This document shows positions 57,427 through 64,000 of a stretch of 64,000 nucleotides of DNA, in pieces. This DNA comes from Rouxiella chamberiensis (lineage in GTDB: Bacteria > Pseudomonadota > Gammaproteobacteria > Enterobacterales > Enterobacteriaceae): positions 1,798,001 through 1,862,000 of the forward strand of contig NZ_CP114058.1 in NCBI RefSeq assembly GCF_026967475.1, read 5' to 3'. Below the pieces are notes generated by a model, which ran no database searches, was not told where the DNA came from, and saw only the letters and a list, made by a program, of their open reading frames with translations. The position numbers and the translations under genes are program-made. The stretch's first letter is position 1. Each line of letters begins with the position of its first letter.

Positions 57427-59811
57427 ATGAACCAGACAACGCAGAAACCTCCTCTTGATGACCAGCAGCTAGCGCTAATGGACCGGTATTGGCGTGCGGC
57501 AAACTATCTCTCGGTCGGACAGGTGTATCTGATGGATAATCCGCTGCTGCGGGAGCCGCTTAAGCCCGAAGATATCAAGCCGCGCCTGCTCGGACATTGG
57601 GGCACCGTTCCGGGGTTAAACTTTATCTATGTTCACCTCAATCGTGTGATTAAAGCCCATGATCTCAACATGATTTATATCTGCGGGCCGGGACATGGCG
57701 GCCCCGGAATGGTCGCCAATACCTGGCTCGAAGGCACCTACAGCGAAATTTACCCGGATATCTCGCCAGATGCGGAAGGCATGAAAAAGCTGTTCCGCCA
57801 ATTTTCCTTTCCGGGCGGGATCCCGAGCCATGCCGCCGCACAGACGCCGGGGTCGATTCACGAGGGTGGCGAGCTAGGCTATTCGCTGGTTCATGCCTAC
57901 GGCGCGGTGTTCGATAATCCTGATTTAATTGCTGCCTGTGTGATTGGCGATGGCGAAGCCGAAACCGGCCCGCTGGCGGCGAGTTGGCATTCGAACAAGT
58001 TTATCAATCCGCAGCGCGATGGCGCAGTGCTGCCCATTTTGCATCTCAACGGCTACAAGATTGCCAATCCGACCTTGCTGGCGCGTAGCAGTGACGACGA
58101 CCTCAAACAACTGTTCTGCGGCTATGGGTATCAACCGATTTTTGTCGAAGGTTCCGAGCCTGAAGCGATGCATCGTGATATGGCCGATGCCGTCGACAGG
58201 GCAATCGCCCTGATTAAAGATATTCAGCTGCGGGCGCGCTCTGGCGAATCGGCCGCGCATGAAGTGCCCCATTGGCCGCTGATTATCCTGCGCAGTCCAA
58301 AGGGCTGGACCGGTCCGAAAGAGGTCGACGGCAAGAAAACCGAAGGCTTTTGGCGCTCTCATCAGGTGCCGGTCGCCAATTGCCGCGAGGACGACGGGCA
58401 TCGCGAAATCCTGCAAAACTGGCTGCAAAGTTATCGTCCTCATGAATTATTTGACCATAACGGCGCGCTTTTTCCCGAGCTACAAGCGTTGGCACCGCAA
58501 GGAGAATGCAGACTTGGGGCCAATCCGCATGTCAACGGCGGTAAACTGCGTAAAACGCTCAAGCTGCCGAATATTAATGACTATGCACTCAAGGTTGAAA
58601 AACCGGGCGGCGAGTCGGCGGGTTCCACCGCCGTGCTCGGCAAATATTTGCGCGACGTTTTCCGCCTCAACGATGACGAGAAAAACTTCCGGCTTTTCGG
58701 CCCTGACGAGACAGCCTCAAACCGCCTGAGCGACGTGTTCGATGCCACCCAACGCATGACCATGCAGGAGATCCGCAGCTACGATGAATCGCTGGCATCC
58801 GAGGGCCGCGTACTGGAGGTGTTAAGCGAACATCTTTGTCAGGGATGGCTCGAAGGATACCTGCTCACCGGCCGCCACGGGCTGTTTTCCTGCTATGAAG
58901 CCTTTATTCATATTATTACCTCGATGTTTAACCAGCATGCCAAGTGGCTGAAAGTCAGCCGTAAACTGGCGTGGCGCGAACCCGTTTCCTCCTTGAACTA
59001 TCTGCTGTCCTCACACGTCTGGCGTCAGGATCACAATGGTTACAGCCATCAGGACCCCGGTTTCATGGACGTAGTCGCCAACAAGAAAGCCGATATCGTG
59101 CGCATTTATCTGCCGCCCGATGCCAACACCCTGTTGTGGGTCGGCGATCATTGCCTGAATACCTACGACCGCATCAACGTGATCATTGCCGGTAAACAGC
59201 CAGAACCCCAATGGCTATCGATGGAACAGGCAGTAAAACACTGCGAAGCCGGACTCGGGATCTGGGCGTGGGCCGGCACTGAAACGGAAGTTTCAGAACC
59301 CGACGTGGTGATGGCCTGTGCGGGCGATGTGCCGACTCTCGAAACGCTGGCAGCGGTCAGTCTGCTGCGTGAGCATGTCCCGGACCTCAAGATTCGCGTG
59401 ATTAATGTTGTCGATTTGATGTCGCTGCAATCAGAGGATCAGCACCCGCACGGGCGCACCGATGCCTACTTCGATGATCTGTTCACCCGCGATAAACCGG
59501 TGATCTTTGCTTATCACGGGTATCCGGCATTGATCCACCGCCTGACCTACAAGCGGAATAATCATCAGCAAATTCATGTGCATGGGTTTAACGAGGAAGG
59601 GACCACCACCACGCCATTCGACATGACAGTGTTAAACGAACTGGACCGCTACCATCTGGCACTCTCTGCCATCGAGAAAGTGCCAGGGCTGGAAACATCG
59701 GCAGCCGAAGCGGTACAGTTGTTTAAAGACAAGCTGGAGGAGCATTACCACTATGTACGTCAATACGGTGATGATCTGCCGGAAGTGCAAACGTGGAAAT
59801 GGCCTTACTAA
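57427..59811 (+). CDS. xfp: Phosphoketolase (xylulose-5-phosphate/fructose-6-phosphate type)
   Basis: Thiamine-diphosphate enzyme of 794 residues that splits xylulose-5-P (or fructose-6-P) with phosphate to acetyl-P and glyceraldehyde-3-P (or erythrose-4-P). Landmarks: [18 protein letters not shown] near 50, [58 protein letters not shown] (ThDP/Mg site) and [19 protein letters not shown] near the C-terminus. ATG 57427 gives the family N-terminus; the strong AAAGGAAAC motif lies 12 bases away, rather far, and an upstream TTG at 57355 is an alternative. It would let the cell make acetyl-P without carbon loss in pyruvate decarboxylation. Confidence 0.92.
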   Translation: MNQTTQKPPLDDQQLALMDRYWRAANYLSVGQVYLMDNPLLREPLKPEDIKPRLLGHWGTVPGLNFIYVHLNRVIKAHDLNMIYICGPGHGGPGMVANTWLEGTYSEIYPDISPDAEGMKKLFRQFSFPGGIPSHAAAQTPGSIHEGGELGYSLVHAYGAVFDNPDLIAACVIGDGEAETGPLAASWHSNKFINPQRDGAVLPILHLNGYKIANPTLLARSSDDDLKQLFCGYGYQPIFVEGSEPEAMHRDMADAVDRAIALIKDIQLRARSGESAAHEVPHWPLIILRSPKGWTGPKEVDGKKTEGFWRSHQVPVANCREDDGHREILQNWLQSYRPHELFDHNGALFPELQALAPQGECRLGANPHVNGGKLRKTLKLPNINDYALKVEKPGGESAGSTAVLGKYLRDVFRLNDDEKNFRLFGPDETASNRLSDVFDATQRMTMQEIRSYDESLASEGRVLEVLSEHLCQGWLEGYLLTGRHGLFSCYEAFIHIITSMFNQHAKWLKVSRKLAWREPVSSLNYLLSSHVWRQDHNGYSHQDPGFMDVVANKKADIVRIYLPPDANTLLWVGDHCLNTYDRINVIIAGKQPEPQWLSMEQAVKHCEAGLGIWAWAGTETEVSEPDVVMACAGDVPTLETLAAVSLLREHVPDLKIRVINVVDLMSLQSEDQHPHGRTDAYFDDLFTRDKPVIFAYHGYPALIHRLTYKRNNHQQIHVHGFNEEGTTTTPFDMTVLNELDRYHLALSAIEKVPGLETSAAEAVQLFKDKLEEHYHYVRQYGDDLPEVQTWKWPY

Positions 59812-59824
59812 ATATTGTCCTAAA

Positions 59825-59854
59825 CCGACATTGCCTATTTATGGGCAATGTCGG
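59825..59854. terminator. 11-bp hairpin, phosphoketolase / membrane protein
   Basis: CCGACATTGCC and GGCAATGTCGG, perfect 11-bp stem, loop TATTTATG, between convergent stops. Confidence 0.7.
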
Positions 59855-59856
59855 CA

Positions 59857-60636
59857 TTAGAAATCTTCGGCTTCGATTTCGTCTTTGCTCAACGATAATG
59901 CCGTTGCGCTGGCGGCATCAAACAACGACAGACTCTCAATCTGATCGACCATAATCACTTTGCGAAAATCAAAGGCCGAGCGCGGCGTCGAATCCAGCGT
60001 AATATCGTGTTTGGCATACCAGGCGCTGTAATTATGCTCGATGCAAAGATTCATGGTTTTACCGTCGCGATAACCACTCAGCATCGGAATCAATACCACA
60101 TTGGCCGTCGAGGTATTTTCGAATGCGGCAGTATGCACCATGCCGATATAAATGCGGCGAGATTTCAACGTAATCCACGCCAGATGCCCCTCTTCCATAC
60201 ACTGGAAAAGAATGCCCTCGACGCCGTTGGAATGGGTCAGACTTTTATAAAGTTCTTTCCTGCCTGCGCCGTTCAGCCGCGAACTTCCGGCCCAGTTCGA
60301 GCGATACAGGCAAAACAGCACCGCCAGAGACAGCATGATAACCACCGGAGCCTGAATACCCAGGAAACTCCAGTTGATAAAATCCATCTGTAAATGGTGA
60401 TAATTGTTCGCCAGCGAGTAGGACGTCAGATTGGAGATCGTCGAAATAACAAGCAGCACGACCCAGATTAATGCGGTAGCCACCAGCCCCTGCAAAACGA
60501 AAATACAGCCATAGAGCGCGACCAGAAAATAGACGTCCCAGCCAAATGTCCGCTTGTATTTGAAACGGGTAGACAGGTCGCGACTGGTGTACCAGTAACC
60601 GCAGACCATAAGCACCATAAAGACCGCCGTTCCCAT
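59857..60636 (-). CDS. Uncharacterised membrane protein with soluble C-terminal domain
   Basis: 259 residues, not recognised. Two or three membrane segments (about 5-15, 32-70 and 85-115) lie in the N-terminal half, followed by a soluble domain of about 140 residues. That domain contains GHLAWITLKSRRIYIGMVHTAA and LIPMLSGYRDGKTMNL, which reads like a small beta-rich domain. It begins one base after the stop of a 65-residue gene on the same strand, so the two are cotranscribed. No catalytic motif is visible. The neighbours (phosphoketolase, HpxO) give no clue to the role. DUF6338-like folds are a loose comparison only. Confidence 0.7.
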   Translation of the reverse strand: MGTAVFMVLMVCGYWYTSRDLSTRFKYKRTFGWDVYFLVALYGCIFVLQGLVATALIWVVLLVISTISNLTSYSLANNYHHLQMDFINWSFLGIQAPVVIMLSLAVLFCLYRSNWAGSSRLNGAGRKELYKSLTHSNGVEGILFQCMEEGHLAWITLKSRRIYIGMVHTAAFENTSTANVVLIPMLSGYRDGKTMNLCIEHNYSAWYAKHDITLDSTPRSAFDFRKVIMVDQIESLSLFDAASATALSLSKDEIEAEDF

Positions 60637-60637
60637 A

Positions 60638-60835
60638 CTATGCTCTCCTCAGCGCTTGAACGTGGCGGGCAAAATCTTCTTTCACTTCTTTACTGTTGAT
60701 GTTGACCGAAGTAATGCCGTCCTCATCGATAATAATACGTTCGCCATCCTGAATGGCCTCTTCGACGTCACGCTTGCTCATGACCTGCAATAAAGACTCA
60801 GGACTCGAAAAAATGGAAAATATAAACTTGCGCAT
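60638..60835 (-). CDS. Small uncharacterised protein, partner of the membrane protein
   Basis: 65 residues from ATG 60835, with GGGAGAAAGCG before it; the open frame extends ten codons upstream without a binding site. It is charged (FARHVQALRRA end) with a hydrophobic N-terminus (MRKFIFSIFSS), but no family is recognised. The stop and the next start are one base apart, implying translational coupling with the membrane protein. Confidence 0.65.
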   Translation of the reverse strand: MRKFIFSIFSSPESLLQVMSKRDVEEAIQDGERIIIDEDGITSVNINSKEVKEDFARHVQALRRA

Positions 60836-60988
60836 CGCTTTCTCCCTTGAATAAGGCATAAGCATGGCAGGCGATACCCTTTCCTTCCATAGGATATTCG
60901 GCGGTTATTGCAAAGAAAGCGCTAAAAATGCAAAAGGGGAAATGCCGATGACATCTCCCCTTCGATTTACACGGCGGGTAGCTCGAGG

Positions 60989-62146
60989 TTATTCCAGCGG
61001 CCCGCCCAGAATGGTTTCGCACATGCCGCCGAGAATGCGTTCGCCGGTTTCCTGTCTGAGATCCTGATACCACTGTTCGGTGATCGCCATCTCCTTGCCA
61101 TGCGTGACGTCACAGCGTTTGCGCGCCTTCAGTACCAGATCTTTTACCCGCGGCGCACGTCTTTCCTGATAGCGCAACAAGGCATCTTCTATGCCAAGTG
61201 AATGGGTCTGCAACATGGTCGCCAGCACGACCGCATCTTCCATCGCCGCACATCCGCCCTGACCAATGTCCGGCGTGGTGCTGTGCGCCGCGTCGCCAAG
61301 CAGCGCGATACGGCCTTTCACCAACTGCATAAAAGGCTCGATATCATGGATTTCCACGCGGTTGGTGGTTTCCGGATTGATCATCGAAATCAGCTTTTGT
61401 ACCGGTGCGGCCCAGCCTGCGAAGTAACCTTGCAGGTCCTGCTGAACCGTGCTGCGGTCTTGCGCCAGACCTTTTGGCAAGGGCACATCAAAGAAGAAAT
61501 AGAAACGATTGCCGCTGACGGGCATCAACGAAACACGTTTTCCTTCGCCAACAAAGGTGGTCCATTGATCGGCAGGCGCTATCGATTCGTCGATGTCCAC
61601 CAGCCCGTTCCAGTTGACGTAACCCGCGTAACGGCGTTCGGGCGCATAGCCGAGCACCTGTTTGCGGACAACAGAATGCGTGCCGTCGGCGGCAATCAAC
61701 AGGTCACCCGTCGCCGAAGTGCCGTCTTCAAACCACGCGGTCACGCTGTCGGCGGCCTCTTCGACATGGCTAAGGCGTTTGCCAAAATGCACCTCGCTGC
61801 GACCATAGGTGTCGAGCAAAAGCGCCTGAAGTTCGGCACGCGCGACCGGGTAAGGCTGCTCGCCCACGCTTTTCACCAGCGGTTCCATGCTAAAGCGCGT
61901 TAATGTGCTGCCCTCTGCGAAATCGTTGTAGGCCATGTAACGCATCTGGCCACCCAACTCGCGCAGCGCCTCTTTCATGCCCAGATAGTTCAGACATTTT
62001 ACGCCGTTCGGCCAGATGGAAATCGCAGCGCCTACCGGTTTGATCTCTTTGACGGCTTCAAAAACCTCCGTTTCGATACCAAATCGCTTAAGCGCTATCG
62101 CCGCGCATGTGCCCCCAATTCCCCCACCAATCACGATAGCTTTCAT
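60989..62146 (-). CDS. hpxO: FAD-dependent urate hydroxylase HpxO
   Basis: 385-residue flavoprotein monooxygenase that converts urate to 5-hydroxyisourate in purine catabolism. N-terminal FAD loop GGGIGGTCAAIALKRFGIE; KPVGAAISIWPNGVKCLNYLGM, then GYVNWNGLVDIDESIAPADQ and the second FAD site ALLGDAAHSTTPDIGQGGC are all characteristic and match K. pneumoniae HpxO along the length. ATG 62146 follows AAGGAGAGAAC. No other purine genes (hpxPQT, uraH, allantoinase) lie in the window, so it is isolated here. Two TTGTATACAA-type sites lie about 80-105 bp upstream. Confidence 0.93.
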   Translation of the reverse strand: MKAIVIGGGIGGTCAAIALKRFGIETEVFEAVKEIKPVGAAISIWPNGVKCLNYLGMKEALRELGGQMRYMAYNDFAEGSTLTRFSMEPLVKSVGEQPYPVARAELQALLLDTYGRSEVHFGKRLSHVEEAADSVTAWFEDGTSATGDLLIAADGTHSVVRKQVLGYAPERRYAGYVNWNGLVDIDESIAPADQWTTFVGEGKRVSLMPVSGNRFYFFFDVPLPKGLAQDRSTVQQDLQGYFAGWAAPVQKLISMINPETTNRVEIHDIEPFMQLVKGRIALLGDAAHSTTPDIGQGGCAAMEDAVVLATMLQTHSLGIEDALLRYQERRAPRVKDLVLKARKRCDVTHGKEMAITEQWYQDLRQETGERILGGMCETILGGPLE

Positions 62147-62226
62147 TGTTCTCTCCTTAAAGTCATAAGGGAGAAAAGCAATTTCCATACCAGATTGGAT
62201 AGTTATGTGCTGCTGCCCGAAAGCCC

Positions 62227-62249
62227 TTGTATACAATCGCTGTATACAA
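62227..62249. promoter_or_regulatory. Tandem TTGTATACAA-type operator upstream of hpxO
   Basis: TTGTATACAA at 62227-62236 is a perfect palindrome, and CTGTATACAA follows at 62240-62249, 13 bp centre to centre. GntR-family regulators, including the one that serves hpx genes in Klebsiella, bind sites of this general shape. Confidence 0.6.
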
Positions 62250-62410
62250 TCCACATTGAAACTAATGTTGCAGATGCAAATTGTACGCACCATGATTGGG
62301 CAGTAAATGTCTACACTTGGTGCAACGCCTTGCGAAGGAAGGTGATCGAAAAGGAGTGTTCAAGGGGAAAATTGAGGAAGTTATGAGAAGAGTATCAAGT
62401 TAGCGGAGTA

Positions 62411-62439
62411 AAGAAACAACCCCGACACGGTGGTCGGGG
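62411..62439 (-). terminator. Intrinsic terminator of the small lipoprotein gene
   Basis: CCCCGAC and GTCGGGG around a 6-base loop; on the minus strand it is followed by TTGTTTCTTT. Confidence 0.78.
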
Positions 62440-62448
62440 CTTGACACA

Positions 62449-62619
62449 TCAGGCCTGTGGCTGACCGACAGGACCTTTGCCCAGTGGTCCGCCCGGAGAG
62501 GACTGACCGCTTGGCGCATGAGGACGACCATCTGATTTAACGGCCGGGCTACGATGCTGACACCCTACCAGCGCGGTAAGTGTTGCGACCACCAGAAGTG
62601 CTGCTGAAATATTCTTCAT
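62449..62619 (-). CDS. Small predicted lipoprotein
   Basis: 56 residues. Signal peptide MKNISAALLVVATLTALVGC ends in a lipobox (LVGC), so Cys20 should be lipidated. The mature 37 residues are Gly/Pro-rich and hydrophilic (GGPLGKGPVGQPQA end) and without recognisable family. Lys2/Asn3 and the absence of an Asp at +2 (Gln follows Cys) favour the outer membrane. It has its own terminator. ATG 62619 follows AAAAGGTGGTCTT. Confidence 0.75.
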   Translation of the reverse strand: MKNISAALLVVATLTALVGCQHRSPAVKSDGRPHAPSGQSSPGGPLGKGPVGQPQA

Positions 62620-62946
62620 AAGACCACCTTTTCATGAATTGAACAAAGTTAAAAAAGCCCTCAACGAAGGGGGCAAAATTAAAGAATAGACAATGATTGA
62701 GCATTCCGCCGCCCAAACGTCTGAAAGGTGGTGCCTTTTTAATGAAATCGCGATTATTAACGCAATATCGCCCTCATTTCCCTTTGCGCAAAATCTTCAC
62801 CTTCATTTTTTCTTAGTTTTCAGCCCGATTTGAGTGTGATACGCGAGAAATAAACGGCGCAGAGAGCAGCACTCTGACCGCGCTTAAGATAGGGTCTTTT
62901 TCAGCGTTGCCCGCCGTCTCCCTTAAAGCTCCTCAAGGGAATAACA
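62620..62946. other. 327-bp region between small lipoprotein and HPP genes
   Basis: Contains the divergent promoters. A CAACGAAGGGGGC segment and AT-rich stretches are present but no operator or RNA stands out. Confidence 0.45.
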
Positions 62947-63783
62947 TTGAAAGCAATTCAATTTATATCATATCATGACGCCAATATTTCAAACGGCCAT
63001 GCCCATCTTTCAATGAATTCCTTGTTTAACAAATTCCTACGCAGCTGTAGACACTTTTGGCCTCACCCTCTTCTCGCAAGCCGCCGTGAACGTTTTGTGG
63101 GCTGCCTGGGCGCAGCCATCGGTATTTTTATCACTGAATGTCTGTGTCGGTACGGTTTTGGCGTGGAGATCCCGTGGCTGATAGCGCCAATGGGAGCCTC
63201 TGCGGTGCTGATGTTTGCGATTCCGGCAAGCCCGCTGGCGCAACCCTGGGCGATTGTCGGTGGAAATTTAGTGGCATCGCTGGTTGGCGTGACGTGCGCC
63301 CAGTGGATTCCCGATTCCGGCGTAGCGGCGGCGATGGCCGTGGCCCTGTCAATTGCGCTGATGTTTCCGCTCCGCTGCATTCACCCGCCAAGCGGTGCGG
63401 TGGCCGTAACCGCGGTATTGGGCGGCCCCGTGATCTCGGGTTTAGGCTATGGTTTCGTGCTGTATCCCGTGTTAATCAATTCGCTGCTGCTGACGGCCGT
63501 GGCGCTGGTTTTCAACAACGCCTTGAAGCGTCGCTATCCACACCCTTTAACCGCCTCGCAACCGGTTAAAAAAGCGGACAATGTCGCCACCCTCAACCCG
63601 CTTCAACCGGTGACGCTGACTGCGCAGGATATCCATCTGGCTCTGAGCGCACGGGGCGAGATGGTGGATATCGATGAAGGCGATTTGCTGGAAATTTTCT
63701 CTGTCGCAGAGCAACACGCCAGACGCCGTGAAAACCTTGCCCCGTCAGCGGGCCCGTCGCCGCGTCAAAAATTGGCCTCCTAA
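62947..63783 (+). CDS. HPP family membrane protein
   Basis: 278 residues. The HPP domain (about 45-190) has four membrane segments and the name-giving HPPSGAVAVTAVLGG, with IPWLIAPMGASAVLMFAIPASPLAQPWAIVGGN upstream (cut here by the family spacing). Some HPP proteins transport nitrite or other anions in chloroplasts and bacteria. The C-terminal 70 residues contain only the linker that precedes CBS domains in longer homologues; no CBS domain follows. The TTG start 62947 has AAGGGA six to seven bases upstream; the ATG at 63013 is the alternative but lacks a binding site. Confidence 0.78.
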   Translation: MKAIQFISYHDANISNGHAHLSMNSLFNKFLRSCRHFWPHPLLASRRERFVGCLGAAIGIFITECLCRYGFGVEIPWLIAPMGASAVLMFAIPASPLAQPWAIVGGNLVASLVGVTCAQWIPDSGVAAAMAVALSIALMFPLRCIHPPSGAVAVTAVLGGPVISGLGYGFVLYPVLINSLLLTAVALVFNNALKRRYPHPLTASQPVKKADNVATLNPLQPVTLTAQDIHLALSARGEMVDIDEGDLLEIFSVAEQHARRRENLAPSAGPSPRQKLAS

Positions 63784-63818
63784 GGATTATTTTGCGGCCA
63801 GAGAAGCAAAAGGAGATA

Positions 63819-63847
63819 CCCTCTCTGCCCTTAGCCGCACGAGAGGG
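63819..63847. terminator. Hairpin between HPP gene and the last gene
   Basis: CCCTCTC and GAGAGGG, perfect 7-bp stem with a 15-base loop, between convergent stops. Weak. Confidence 0.45.
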
Positions 63848-63852
63848 TTGTG

Positions 63853-64000
63853 TCAGTCGCCTGACTTGAGTCGTGCCACCCGCGTTGGCCAAGGGTCGAG
63901 GAAGGTGCCGCCCTGTTTCCAGTACGCGATTTCTTCTTCGGAGCAAAAACAGCGCTGCAACGCGGCGGTAAAGTCGTCCACCTCCATCTCTTCTCCGATG
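63853..64000 (-). CDS. C-terminal end of an unidentified gene (partial)
   Basis: About 49 codons open to the window edge on the minus strand, ending at the TGA whose complement is 63853-63855. The tail reads ALQRCFCSEEEIAYW, then TFLDPWPTRVARLKSGD. Too short to assign. Confidence 0.6.
   Translation of the reverse strand, partial: IGEEMEVDDFTAALQRCFCSEEEIAYWKQGGTFLDPWPTRVARLKSGD

Larger units (their letters stand above)
62147..62448. other. 302-bp region, hpxO upstream to small lipoprotein
   Basis: Holds the tandem TTGTATACAA-type operator and the terminator of the small lipoprotein gene. A 63-codon plus-strand frame (62195-62386) has no family likeness or good start and is not called. Confidence 0.5.

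Noticed and set aside
62195..62386. 63-codon plus-strand frame upstream of the small lipoprotein gene
   Set aside because: Overlaps the hpxO operator, no credible start site or family; no hydrophobic or leader pattern.
1..64000. CRISPR array, insertion sequence, integron or prophage
   Set aside because: No regular repeat-spacer pattern, terminal inverted repeats with transposase, integrase or phage structural gene was found by eye on either strand.

Overview
The window reads as chromosomal DNA of an enterobacterium, most likely Enterobacterales near Yersiniaceae (Serratia, Rahnella, Ewingella or Rouxiella-like). The grounds are a periplasmic L,D-transpeptidase almost matching E. coli YbiS/LdtB, an HpxO-type urate hydroxylase, a FoxA-type ferrioxamine receptor, a CycA-like permease and paired gluconate 2-dehydrogenase operons. 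The genus cannot be fixed from the sequence alone. No rRNA, tRNA, CRISPR array, insertion sequence, integrase or phage structural gene was seen. The region looks like metabolic accessory chromosome, rich in transport, oxidation and regulator genes.

Layout. 0-8 kb: cytoplasmic alpha-amylase, ferrioxamine receptor, LdtB, an aminotransferase and a sugar porter. 8-11 kb: TetR and LysR regulators, a tautomerase and an SDR remnant. 11-25.3 kb: a 14-kb cluster of two complete oligopeptide-type ABC importers (each with binding protein, two permeases and a double ATPase), two luciferase-like FMN monooxygenases and a CMD/AhpD double-domain protein. It looks like a dedicated uptake-and-oxidation pathway for an unknown substrate. 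25.3-28 kb: a lone MetQ-like binding protein and a LacI regulator, with a tandem operator between them. 28-32 kb and 39.3-43.1 kb: two separate three-gene, Tat-exported gluconate 2-dehydrogenase-type operons (gamma, GMC flavoprotein, triheme cytochrome c). Between them lie a copper-type TonB receptor, a GH15 glucoamylase-like enzyme, an isocitrate dehydrogenase-like enzyme and a sugar-phosphate isomerase. 43.5-50.7 kb: LacI regulator, GH3 beta-glucosidase, aldo/keto reductase, LysR, MFS exporter and IclR. 50.7-57.2 kb: CycA-like permease, glutamate dehydrogenase, cupin, DUF1543, GST and MBL hydrolase. 57.4-64 kb: phosphoketolase, an uncharacterised membrane protein with a tiny partner, HpxO, a small lipoprotein, an HPP membrane protein and the end of one more gene.

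Two short minus-strand genes (38.8 kb and 55.9 kb) encode peptides with matching 19-residue double-glycine leaders. They are the best candidates for an undescribed bacteriocin or signalling peptide family here. No exporter or immunity gene is recognisable in the window.

Thirteen genes are broken by 17 single-base frame changes. Eleven fit loss of one base, ten of them from mononucleotide runs of three or more (as now written) and one from a GG pair. Six fit gain of one base, and all six sit in or next to a GAAC/GTTC word, three of them in the same 9-mer. This pattern points to sequencing or assembly error rather than gene decay, so these genes are annotated across the breaks.
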